Positions 12,315-20,731 of a DNA stretch of 52,086 nucleotides are shown in pieces. The DNA is taken from the NCBI GenBank assembly GCA_003427395.1, contig BFEA01000336.1:1612035-1664120 (forward strand). The letters run 5' to 3'. Made by a program: the position numbers and the translations under genes. This DNA is from Chara braunii (taxonomy: Eukaryota; Streptophyta; Charophyceae; Charales; Characeae). Numbering within the stretch: the stretch's first letter is position 1; each line of letters opens with the position of its first letter. Under the pieces are notes generated by a model, which was not told where the DNA came from, did no database searches, and saw only the letters and a program-made list of their open reading frames with translations.

Positions 12315-13109
12315 TCAATCCTTGACGGCAGAGAGGACATACATTGTAAGGATGAGGTTCTCAGTGCAACAATTGCCACGACGATTGGCATTGAGCATGC
12401 CCACCATACACCCCCGACAAATGGCATGTCAGTTGCAGGCCAAAATGAAGGAAGATCGGTCGCCACAAAAGACCATGCATTCAGTATAGCGCCCATGGCC
12501 GCAAAATGGACATAAAGTGTCCGGATGCGGAGGGTGCCTGCAGTTAGAAATGGTGGGGCAGTCCTCTACACACATGGATCCAGAAACCATGTCATTGTAG
12601 TGATTGTGACAGAGACGATGGCGGCTACAACCGAGTGTAACAGTATTTGAGATTGTGCAAAGGAGAAGGTCGCAGAGTGTTGGTACATTGTTTTGCTGCA
12701 ACATGGGGCCAGAGGAATGATCTTCAACATAAAAGAGATTGCTGACGATTTGTTGTGGCAAGAAAACAACATCATTTTGTAAGAAATCAATGACATCAGT
12801 CATGGCATCAACCATGGTGTCGTTGTCCCACAACTCCCTGTAGTAAGAGGCATGTACAATGGCCATCTAATGGTCAGGGTCGTGCACAATGCAGACAAAG
12901 ATGTGGGATGAAGGATTAAACCACTCACCTGCTCGAGCATTGTGTAGTTCAAGTTGACGGTCCCTCATTGCTACTTGTAGGACAACAATGGTAAAGCCTC
13001 CTTCGCTGGTATAATTACAATCCCTTGCCTGTAGTTGGGGAAGATCAACATTAAGCTGATGGTGTATAAAACGGGCGGTGGAGAATGTGAAGACATATAT
13101 TAGTTGTTG
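12315..13109 (-). pseudogene. Cys/His-rich, RING-like coding relic (family unknown)
   Basis: One minus-strand frame is open from 13109 to TGA at 12315-12317, about 264 codons, except for TAG at 12867-12869 and TGA at 12429-12431. Protein-like sequence continues across both stops. The N-terminal half has mixed hydrophobic and acidic segments (GGFTIVVLQVAMRDRQLE, FVCIVHDPDH). The C-terminal third is dense in Cys and His: GCSRHRLCHNH, MCVEDC, LCPFCGHG, ECMVFC. Beyond the TGA it continues HAICRGC, giving a C-x(3)-C ... C-x2-H-x2-C-x2-C arrangement that resembles a RING-type zinc site, usually found in ubiquitin ligases. The final Cys pair is not clean. The stops fit CAG to TAG and CGA to TGA. I do not recognise the family. 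It could be an intron-less host pseudogene or cargo of an unknown transposon. Confidence 0.5.
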
Positions 13110-13130
13110 TCAGACCACAAAGATTGGTGA

Positions 13131-13403
13131 GGTTCTCAGGCTGGTTTGTTGGATGCTGGTCAACAGTTTGCAGATCACCCAGATGATGTTGAAAGCCCAA
13201 ACTGTGTTGGGTTGTTTGTTGGTCAGTCATTTGCAGATCACCCATGTGGTTTGCGCATGGCGGAGCAAAAAATTAAGGTTCATCCGAACAATAACAGTCA
13301 GCCATTTGCAGATCCCCCATGTGGTCTACGCTTTGTGGGGTCAACTGCAATCCGGGAAGATCATGTTCAAATCCCTCAACGTTTAGGGCTGCATCCTGAA
13401 TAG
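13131..13403 (+). other. Plus-strand open frame with three FAD(H/P)P repeats
   Basis: The frame is open for 90 codons after a TGA at 13128-13130, with no ATG at its start, and ends in TAG at 13401-13403. It carries three copies of a (Q/S/P)-FADHP-like motif, twice followed by CGL(R). The DNA repeats 'tttgcagatcaccca' at about 13167, 13230 and 13303 cause this. The opposite strand is also open over 13051-13245 (repeated GDLQM), next to the RING-like relic, and could be its N-terminal region in a shifted frame. I cannot tell which strand, if either, was coding. Confidence 0.3.
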
Positions 13404-13497
13404 GGACTGTACCTGGAGTTGGGAGTGTACTCTGGGCAGGGACCACCTCGTGTTGTACATGCGAGTCGTGAATATCTAACGCCGCAGGGTACCGTTA

Positions 13498-13811
13498 TCG
13501 GGACCGGTGAGTCCCGAGATAAGTCCTAACCCCTGAGAGATGGTATATGGCAGAATTGTGCACAACAGAGAAAACCAGAGGCAAGAGAGATAGAAAGGAT
13601 GGAAGGCCAAAGACACAAGTGTCTGTGCCTAAGGACCTAGATAATGCCTTGGGCCGTTGGAACCACTGGACCAAGAAGAGACTAACAAAATAGCAAGCAG
13701 CCCAGGGCCGTCGAAAAATAGTAAAGGCGGCCGTTGTCGGGACTGGTGGGTCCCGAATAACATCCCGTCACTTGAGAAACGGTATATAGCCAGATTGTGC
13801 ACGACAGAGAA
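13498..13811. repeat. Two hairpin-plus-TATA modules, 239 bp apart
   Basis: TCGGGAC-(6 nt)-GTCCCGA lies at 13498-13517 and 13737-13756. Both copies are followed by a shared stretch containing 'ggtatata' or 'ggtatatg', 'cagattgtgcac' and 'acagagaaa'. A TATA-like word at constant distance from the hairpin makes these look like repeated promoter or LTR modules. No gene follows directly. Confidence 0.6.
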
Positions 13812-13872
13812 ATCTAACGTAAGGAGGAAAGGGTGAGAAAAAACAAAGGATTAGGCCGCAGGAGGGAATGAT

Positions 13873-14021
13873 GCCCTGGGGTGAGAACCACAGGAGGAGA
13901 GAACCAGAGACGACAAGCAAGTAAGCGCAAGAACAAGGGCACATAGAACATTGTGTGAGGCCAGGAGGGCCGTTGGGATTGAACAAGACTAAGGCCGAGG
14001 TGCCATTGAACCGTCAAACAC
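13873..14021. repeat. Left copy of an artificial 149-bp duplication
   Basis: By eye identical to 14060-14208, with only the sequencing adapter between them. It is real genomic sequence present once too often because of the mate-pair artefact. Confidence 0.85.
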
Positions 14022-14059
14022 CTGTCTCTTATACACATCTAGATGTGTATAAGAGACAG
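14022..14059. other. Nextera mate-pair junction adapter (assembly contaminant)
   Basis: CTGTCTCTTATACACATCT at 14022-14040 is followed at once by its reverse complement at 14041-14059. This 38-bp palindrome is two Tn5 mosaic ends back to back, the circularisation junction of Nextera mate-pair libraries. Its translations give the familiar contaminant peptides MCIRDR and SYTHLDVYKRQ. It is not biological sequence. Confidence 0.97.
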
Positions 14060-14208
14060 GCCCTGGGGTGAGAACCACAGGAGGAGAGAACCAGAGACGA
14101 CAAGCAAGTAAGCGCAAGAACAAGGGCACATAGAACATTGTGTGAGGCCAGGAGGGCCGTTGGGATTGAACAAGACTAAGGCCGAGGTGCCATTGAACCG
14201 TCAAACAC
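14060..14208. repeat. Right copy of an artificial 149-bp duplication
   Basis: Second copy of 13873-14021, starting at the base after the adapter. Genomic sequence resumes with a short 'ggcac' repeat at 14207-14221. Confidence 0.85.
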
Positions 14209-14490
14209 GGCACGGCACGGCAGCGACAAAAGAATGAGGAAATCGAGAGATGGACGGCCCCGGAGGTCGTGGGAAGCTAGAGAATAAGGGCCCAACATGG
14301 GGGCCACCTACGGGAGCCTCGGGTTGGAGGCCCCGCGACCAAAGGAAGCGGCGCGCGCAAGCCGCAAGAAGACAAGGGAGAGGGGTCTCCGGGGAGCGGC
14401 AAACGCCCAAGGAACGTGGGACAACTTGGGGGGAAAAGGCACCCGGGGCCACGTGGGACTAAGTAAAAATAATCGCATCCGAGACAAAAC

Positions 14491-14620
14491 GTGTCGGGGA
14501 CCACTGGCGGTACTAAGTGTCGGGGACCATCGGCGGGACTAAGTATCGGGAACCACCGGCGGGACTGAGTGTCGGGGACCGCCGGCGGGACTAAGTGTCG
14601 GGGACCACCGACGGGACGAG
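14491..14620. repeat. 26-bp tandem repeat, five units
   Basis: Units starting GTGTCGGGGACC at 14491, 14517, 14543, 14569 and 14595 are each 26 bp long. They vary at few positions and contain 'ggggacc' and 'gcgggac' words like those of the hairpins nearby. Confidence 0.9.
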
Positions 14621-14641
14621 TGGCGAGGAGAAAGCCACTAT

Positions 14642-14667
14642 TGCATTCCGAGATACAACGGATTGCA
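14642..14667. repeat. Hairpin, 9-bp arms and 8-nt loop (copy 1)
   Basis: TGCATTCCG and CGGATTGCA flank AGATACAA, with one mismatch in the arms. It has the same layout as 15215-15240. Confidence 0.6.
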
Positions 14668-14834
14668 CCTTGGGCATATGAAGGGCCAAAACTAAGAGGA
14701 AATGGCCTAGAAAAAGGCCTTGACAACACTTGGCATGCTAGAAAAAGAGACAAAAGAAAAGAAAATGTGGAAGAATGAGACAAAAAAAGTGAGAGGGAGT
14801 GAGTGAGTTGGCCGTCAGTAGGGACTGCCACAAG

Positions 14835-14854
14835 TAGGGACTGGCAGGTCCCTA
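14835..14854. repeat. GGGAC hairpin, copy 3
   Basis: TAGGGAC-TGGCAG-GTCCCTA has perfect 7-bp arms and a 6-nt loop. Compared with the copies at 13498 and 13737, position 2 of the arm changed from C to A and its partner from G to T, so pairing is kept. Confidence 0.7.
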
Positions 14855-15011
14855 TTGTTCAAGAAAGGAGGAAAAAGAAAAGAAAAGAAAAGAGAAAAGA
14901 AAAAAAAAGAGAAAAAGACCTTAACGGTAAAAAACGACCACTTGGGGAGATACATCCGTGACCAGATTCATTCTGGAATATGGCGGTTGCAATGGACTTT
15001 GATTTTCTCTG

Positions 15012-15052
15012 TGATTTTCTTTGATTTTTGCAAAGAAAATCAAAGAAAATCA
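15012..15052. repeat. 17-bp perfect inverted repeat
   Basis: Arms 15012-15028 and 15036-15052 are exact reverse complements around the 7-nt loop TGCAAAG. The arm is AT-rich and internally repetitive (gattttctttgatttt). Confidence 0.85.
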
Positions 15053-15214
15053 AGGCAGCCGAAAAATATCGGATTACATGGGGGAGGAGAAACACATGTT
15101 TTTTGTGCATCCGGAGCCAAAATTGAGTCCGGATGCACTTGGGAGTTGGCCGTTTCCTTTTCTTTCAAGTAAGGGTTAGTTGTGGGGCATTTGGGCTAGG
15201 GAAATGACCCCTAT

Positions 15215-15240
15215 TGCAGTCCGAGTTGCAACGGACTGCA
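15215..15240. repeat. Hairpin, perfect 9-bp arms and 8-nt loop (copy 2)
   Basis: TGCAGTCCG and CGGACTGCA pair perfectly around AGTTGCAA. Related palindromes occur at 15753-15787, 15913-15939 and 16183-16196. Confidence 0.75.
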
Positions 15241-15752
15241 TGGGGATGCCTAGCCTAAGGGAAAATGAGCCACGGCAAGCCCGAAAGGCTAGAAAGGAGC
15301 AATTTCGGCATGAGGCAAATGGAGACGGTTAACGACAACCGTGAGATGAGATCTCACGACCTAGAAAAATCGGCACACATATCGCACCTAAGGGAGAGAT
15401 ATTGGGACTGCCAAGGGCAAGAAGGTCCCAAAATATAAAAATAGGACACCATCCGGGATGTTGCTAGGGACAAAGTGGGCCCACACAATAAAAATCGAAA
15501 AACGGGACACGCGCCAGCGGGACCACCGGCGAGACAAGAAAACGGAGCTGGTACGGAGGAAAGTGGCGGGGACTTGAGATGTCCCAAGGGAACCATAGGC
15601 CACCACAAGCAATAATTGCGCAAGCAAACGACACCGTCAAGATCGAGGATCTAGACGGTGAAAAATATTAGCACCACTAGTGCAAGCACTAGTGGGGGCA
15701 AGTGGGAGAGTCATGAGAGACAAGAGAATGAAATAATGATGTTGGGAGGGCT

Positions 15753-15787
15753 GCCTAGCAGTCCGAGATATCTCGGAATAGCTAGGC
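15753..15787. repeat. Nested palindrome
   Basis: GCCTAGC and GCTAGGC surround the perfect 14-bp palindrome CCGAGATATCTCGG at 15763-15776. It shares the 'agtccgagata' core with the neighbouring hairpins. Confidence 0.75.
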
Positions 15788-15912
15788 ATGAGAAAATAGA
15801 GCCTCAAAAGGCTCAACATGGGAAAAATGTTGTCCAAAGAAAATCGGAGCACAGGGGACTCAAAATTGAGACCAACGGAGGCAAAATGAAGCCCCCTAGG
15901 AGCATGGGGGTG

Positions 15913-15939
15913 CCATTATTGTAATCCGAGATATAATGG
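15913..15939. repeat. Hairpin with CCATTAT arms
   Basis: CCATTAT and ATAATGG pair around a loop containing 'aatccgagat', again the shared core of this family. Confidence 0.6.
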
Positions 15940-16130
15940 TCAAGTACCATCCATGAATCTGGCCATTAATGAGGTCCCAAGGCCTAGAAAGAGGGTGCAC
16001 AACTGCTTGACACTTGTCACAACTGAAATAAAAGAAAAAGAAGGAAAAATGAGAGAAAATTGAAGGAGAATGAGACAAAGGGGGAAAAAAAAGTGGAGGA
16101 GAATGTGTCGGCCCATTGGGACCTGCTCAG

Positions 16131-16149
16131 TAGGGATTGGCAGGTCCCA
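16131..16149. repeat. GGGAC hairpin, copy 4 (weaker)
   Basis: TAGGGAT-TGGCAG-GTCCCAA keeps the loop of copy 3. One arm position is now a G-T wobble and the outer pairs are lost. Confidence 0.5.
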
Positions 16150-16182
16150 ACTGTGACCTCGTCCCTCCTAGAATGAGGGAGG

Positions 16183-16196
16183 GCAATCCGGATTGC
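16183..16196. repeat. 14-bp perfect palindrome GCAATCCGGATTGC
   Basis: A self-complementary 14-mer followed by 'agagatatggccc', matching the hairpin family by position and words. Confidence 0.75.
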
Positions 16197-17360
16197 AGAG
16201 ATATGGCCCTTGGGGTCATATCTCCACAATATCTGGATAAAAAAAAAAAAAAAAAAAAATGCAAAAAGGAGATGACCGTTTTTTTTTGTGAACCATGGAT
16301 CTTAAGATCAGATCTCATGGTAGAGAAGGACTAGCCGTTTTTTATGGGCCAACCAAAAACGGCTAGCTCCGGAATGAGGTGGCAGCCTAAAATGGAAAGA
16401 AACAAAAGAAGGAAAGAGACGAAACTGTGCGTTTGGCCCAAAAACAGAGCCAGATGCACCAAAAATTGAAAAAGTGGACTTAGGGGCTCAAATTTGAGGC
16501 AAGGGCTACTTGGGGGTGACACAAAATATTGTTGGCTTTGGATCTCAGCCAGATGCAAGGTTGGAAATGCACCGCTGCATGGGAAAATATCTCGGCCTAC
16601 CCAAAATGGGGTAGAAACTGAAAAAATCGAGAAAAAGACCCACTAGGCCTTTTTTTTCAAGTAAAGCTGCCCCTTGGGCATTAGGACACAAGGGGGCAGC
16701 ATTTTGGAAGTGAAAAGGAGGCCGAAGGAGGCCAACAGGCAAACCGAGTTGGTACCAACCACTTGGACTGCATGTACTTGGCCAAAATGAAGCCCGGGTA
16801 CCTCCGGAAGGGCCTAGTAGTGAAATTTTGCCTTGGGGGTACCTCGGTTCACCTCAAGGCACATGGGGAGGCCCATGGGCTGGCCGGACTGCTGGTTTCA
16901 GCCTACATAAGCTGGGAATTCAGTCCGCCACATTCACAATTGCATGAGGAGTGCCCATGCTGCCCAAATGAGCTCATAGGAGCACTCTTTCACTTGGAGA
17001 GAGGAGAGGGGAACCCATGCCAGTTTGGGAGCTTAGAGGAGACTATGAGCTAGAGAGAGGAGCTCTAGAGGCTAGTGGTAGTGAGGCTGGCACTGGGAGG
17101 TGATCCGCCATAGTCCCCAGGGTGTGAGGGAGAGAGAGAGGTTAGAGGGAGTCCCATTAGCCCTCCTAGAGGGGAGGACTCCATAGCCATAGTGAGAGGA
17201 GCTTGCCATAGCTTGGGTAGAGAGAGAGAGAAAGGAGGGAGAGGCTTCAGGAAGAAGGAAGTCATAGCCAAGGAAGAATTTGTGCAAGGAGGAAGAAGCC
17301 TCATCAAGGTTGAGACTCCAGCTCCAAGACATCAACAAGGTGAGTAGAAGGAAGAAGATT
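16197..17360. other. Unassigned non-coding stretch
   Basis: Contains a 22-base A tract (about 16238) and short G/A-rich runs. No open frame with recognisable protein features. It may be the far part of the same unknown repeat as 13.4-16.2 kb. Confidence 0.5.
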
Positions 17361-17600
17361 CTACTTCTCCCTCTTCTTCTTCTTCTTCTTCTTCTTCTTC
17401 TTCTTCTTCTTCCTCTTCTCCATTCTTCTTCTTCTCCTTCTCCTTCTTCATCATCTTCTTCTTCTTCTTCCCCTTCCTCCTTCTTTTATCTTCCTTCTTC
17501 TTCTTATTCTTCTTCCCTTTCTCTTTCTTTTTCTTCTTCCTCTTCTTCTTCTTCATCTCCTTCTTCTTCTTCTCCCTCTTCTTATTCCCTTTGCTCTACT
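17361..17600. repeat. (CTT)n/(TTC)n polypyrimidine tract
   Basis: About 240 bp that is almost pure C/T on the plus strand, mostly CTT with CCT interruptions. The Ser/Leu-rich or Lys/Glu-rich translations are low-complexity artefacts. Such tracts can form triplex DNA. Confidence 0.95.
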
Positions 17601-18240
17601 CTATCTCTTGCTTTTCACTCACATAGAACTAGGTAGTGCTCTGATTCTTCTATGGATGATCCCATGCTCAAAACTTATGAATTGATCTACTCCAACTCTT
17701 GTTTTTCACTCATATGCTAGTAGGTAGTGCTCCGATTCTTCCATAGATTATCTCATGCTCAAAAGTTGTGATTTGATCTACTCCAACTCTTGTCTTTCAC
17801 TCATATGCTAGTAGGTATTGCTCCGATTCTTTTATGGATGATCTCTTGCTCAAAACTTGTGATTTTATTTACTCCAACTCTTGTTTTTCACTCATATGCT
17901 AGTAGGTAGGGCCTCGATTGTTCCATGGATGGTCTCATGCTCAAAACTTGTGATTTGGTCTTATCTAAGTCTTGCTTTTCACTCACATGCTAGTAGGTAG
18001 GGCTCCGATTTTTCCATGGATGATCTCTTGCTCAAAACTTGTGATTTGGTCTACTCTAAGTCTTGCTTTTCACTCACATGCTAGTAGGTAGTGCTCCGAT
18101 TCTTCTATGGATGATCTCATGTTCAAAACTTGTGATTTGGTCTACTCTAAGTCTTGCTTTTCAATCACATACTACTAGGTAGTACTCTGATTCTTCCATG
18201 GACGATCTCGCGCTCGAGACTTGTGTTTTGGACTAGTCTA
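17601..18240. repeat. Satellite array I, 91-bp unit, about 7 copies
   Basis: The mark 'gctccgattctt' recurs every 91 bp (ending near 17640, 17731, 17822, 17913, 18004, 18095, 18186). The unit also carries 'atgctcaaaacttgtgat' and 'tttcactcacatgctag'. Confidence 0.9.
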
Positions 18241-18833
18241 GCTTGAGCTTTCCACTCACATTGTAGTTGATGACATTTCGTTTCAAACTTGGTTGCATTC
18301 ATGAGCCATGAGCATGTGTTTAAGCAATTCTCACTCACATGCATGGCTCAACTCTCACATGATGGCATTCCGTTTCTAACTTGGTTGCATTCATGAGCCA
18401 TGAGCGTGTGTTTGAGCAAGTCTCACTCACATGCATGGCTCAACTCTCACATGATGGCATTCCGTTTCAAACTTGGTTGCATTCATGAGCCATGAGCAGG
18501 TGTTTGACCAAGTCTCACTCACATGCATGGCTCAACTCTCACATGATGGCATTCCATTTCAAACTTGGTTGCATTCATGAGCCATGAGCATGTGTTTGAG
18601 CAAGTTTCACTCACATGCATGACTCAATTCTCACATGATGGCATTCCGTTTCAAACTGGTTGCATTCATGAGCCATGAGCATGTGTTCGGGCAAGTCTCA
18701 CCCACATGCATGGCTCAACTCTCACATGATGGCATTCCGTTTCAAACTTGGTTGCATTCATGAGCCATGAGCATGTGTTTGAGCAAGTCTCACTTACATG
18801 CATGGCTCAACTCTCACATGATGACATTCCGGT
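18241..18833. repeat. Satellite array II, 92-bp unit, about 7 copies
   Basis: The mark 'gatggcattcc' recurs at 18269, 18361, 18453, 18545, 18637, 18728 and 18820. The spacing is 92 bp except one 91-bp step caused by a single-base deletion (caaactggttgc). Confidence 0.9.
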
Positions 18834-19228
18834 TCTCACGTAGTTGCTCTTTCCTCCATGTGCATGTGCTTTTCACTAGTTCAACCTCCTCATTGTCAAG
18901 TTCATGTGTGTTGTAGTGTTCCAGTTCAGACTTAGTTGCTCCTTCCTCCATATGCATGTGTTTCTCACTAGTTCAACCTTCTCATTGTCAAGTTCATGTG
19001 TGTTGTAGTGTTCCGGCTCATACTTAGTTGATCTTTCCCCCGTGTGCATGTGCTTTTCACTAGTTCAACCTTCACATTGTCAAGTTCATGCGTATTGTAG
19101 TGTTCCGGTTCATACTTAGTTGCCCTTTCCTCCATGTGCATGTGCTTGTTACTAGTTCAACCTTCTCATTGTCAAGTTCATGTGTGTTGTAGTGTTCCGG
19201 TTCATACTTAGTTGATCTTTCCTCCAAG
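18834..19228. repeat. Satellite array III, 92-bp unit, about 4 copies
   Basis: The mark 'cttagttg' recurs every 92 bp (TTG at 18844, 18936, 19028, 19120, 19212). Units keep an order of words like array II (TTCCGTTTCAAACTTGGTTGC against TTCCGGTTCATACTTAGTTGC in shorter form), so the arrays look related. The last unit stops abruptly at pol coding sequence. Confidence 0.9.
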
Positions 19229-20731
19229 AAGGGCTGCGACAACGAAGTAGCAAATGCCCTCTCTCGCAGGCCTGACATTTTTGCGGTTATCTCTTCTACT
19301 CACTCCTTTGGAGAGGAGACCCACGAGACCACTGTTGGCTTCTGCCTCAGGACCCGACTTATGGGCCCATTGTGAGGAATCTGCAAGTAGATCCCAATTT
19401 TGAACCAGGTTATGCCCAAGCTTGTTGTACACCTACAACAATGGGAGAAATGCTTGTGCATCCCTCAGGACCAATGTAGCCCTGTCGCAACGCTTTTTCA
19501 AGAAGGAGATGCAGAGTGATTTGATGCACTATATCGAAACCTGCAAACTATGCCAGAGGAACAAGGTTCAACTGCGGCCTCCTCTTGGCTTGCTCACACC
19601 CCTACCCATACCTGAGGGTTCTGCTGAATCTGTGTCTATTGACTTCACAGACTTGGGCAGAACCACCCCCCGTGGCATGCGTCCGATAATGGTATGTGTT
19701 GACAGGTTTTCCAAGTTTGCAGAGTTCATCCCCTTGCCAGAAGAGACTAGAGTTCCCGCCGTGTGGGCATCATTTGCTGAGAGGTGGGTAACTCACCATG
19801 GACCGCCTACTTCCATAGTCAGTGATAGAGATCCACAATTTTGTGGCAGTGAGTGGCAGTCCTACTGCAAAGATTACCTGCATTCACGTATGGACATGAC
19901 TTTTGGTCGTCATCTTGAAGCCAATGGACAGACTGAAGTGATGAACCAGATTCTATTCCAGCTGTTGCGTCCTGTCATCTCACCAGATCAACAGGACTGG
20001 GATCTCAACTTGTCTCGTGCATAACTTGTGTACAACACCTTGGTCCACTCGTCAACTGGGTTCACCCCTTACCGGCTACACTGGGGTCCTGAACCACGCC
20101 AACCTCTTGATGATCTCATCAACAAGGCTCGGTTGACCTGACTCCTGGGACTGCTGAGTTCGCCCGGTGGTACAGAATAGATGTGGAAAGGGCACGTGCC
20201 AACTTGTTGAAAGCCCAAAAGGCAATGATATGACAAGCTAATCGGCACCAACGTCCTTTCCCTATTCGTACCGGCGACCATGTCTGGGTTGCCTGTTCAG
20301 AGTTATTGAGGGAGGAGGATATCTCTCCAAAGTTGTTGCCACATTACTTGGGTCCGTGGCAGGTGCTACATACAGTGGGCTCCTATACTTTTGGCGCATC
20401 ATATGTAATTGATGTCCCACTGCATCTGCAGAACTATCCGGTCTTCCATGCATCCAAGCTGTTACCTTTCACACCAGCTGATGCATTCCCGGACCGGCTC
20501 CCTCAATTTGGACCACCTATACCTGGTCGCCAGTATGAGGTAGAGTCAATCGAGGATGAGTGGGGCACAGGCCCCGATCGACAATATTTTGTGAAGTTCT
20601 CCTTCCAGCCTCATTATGAGGACTGCTGGTTTCAACGTAAGGAACTTCTCAAGACAAAGTTTGTGGTTTTAGAGGACAAGGCGGCTCAGAAGGGATCACT
20701 CCCTCGTCGATCTCCTCGATTACGCCCTTAG
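19229..20731 (+). pseudogene. int: Chromoviral RNase H end, integrase and chromodomain (element F)
   Basis: Starts inside the end of RNase H (NEVANALSRRPD, a hallmark of gypsy pol). After a damaged stretch the integrase follows. It keeps the second half of the HHCC zinc finger (ETCKLCQRNK) and the catalytic triad Asp (VCVDRFSKF), Asp (IVSDRDPQF) and Glu (LEANGQTE). After TAA at 20022-20024 (fits CAA) and a frameshift, the C-terminal domain resumes with TGA at 20231-20233 (fits CGA). It ends in a chromodomain (about YEVESIEDEWG to CWFQRKELLKT) and TAG after LRP at 20729-20731. RT and everything upstream are replaced by the satellite arrays. The GLLTPLPIP motif links it to element D. Confidence 0.85.

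Larger units (their letters stand above)
14700..16155. repeat. Diverged large module present twice
   Basis: The segments 14700-14855 and 15985-16155 align in order: 'gcctagaaa', 'cttgacaac/cttgacact', A/G-rich DNA with 'gaatgagacaaa', 'gtgtcggcc/gagttggcc', 'cagtagggaytggcaggtccc'. They are about 1.29 kb apart. The region is non-coding and appears to be an old tandem duplication of an unknown repeat. Confidence 0.5.

Noticed and set aside
14022-14059. Perfect 38-bp palindrome as a natural inverted repeat or terminator
   Set aside because: It is exactly two Tn5 mosaic ends, a library adapter.
17280-17636. Ser/Leu-rich and Lys/Glu-rich open frames
   Set aside because: They are translations of a CTT polypyrimidine tract with no domain content.
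17601-19228. CRISPR-like array
   Set aside because: Units are contiguous tandem repeats of 91-92 bp without unique spacers, in eukaryotic DNA.
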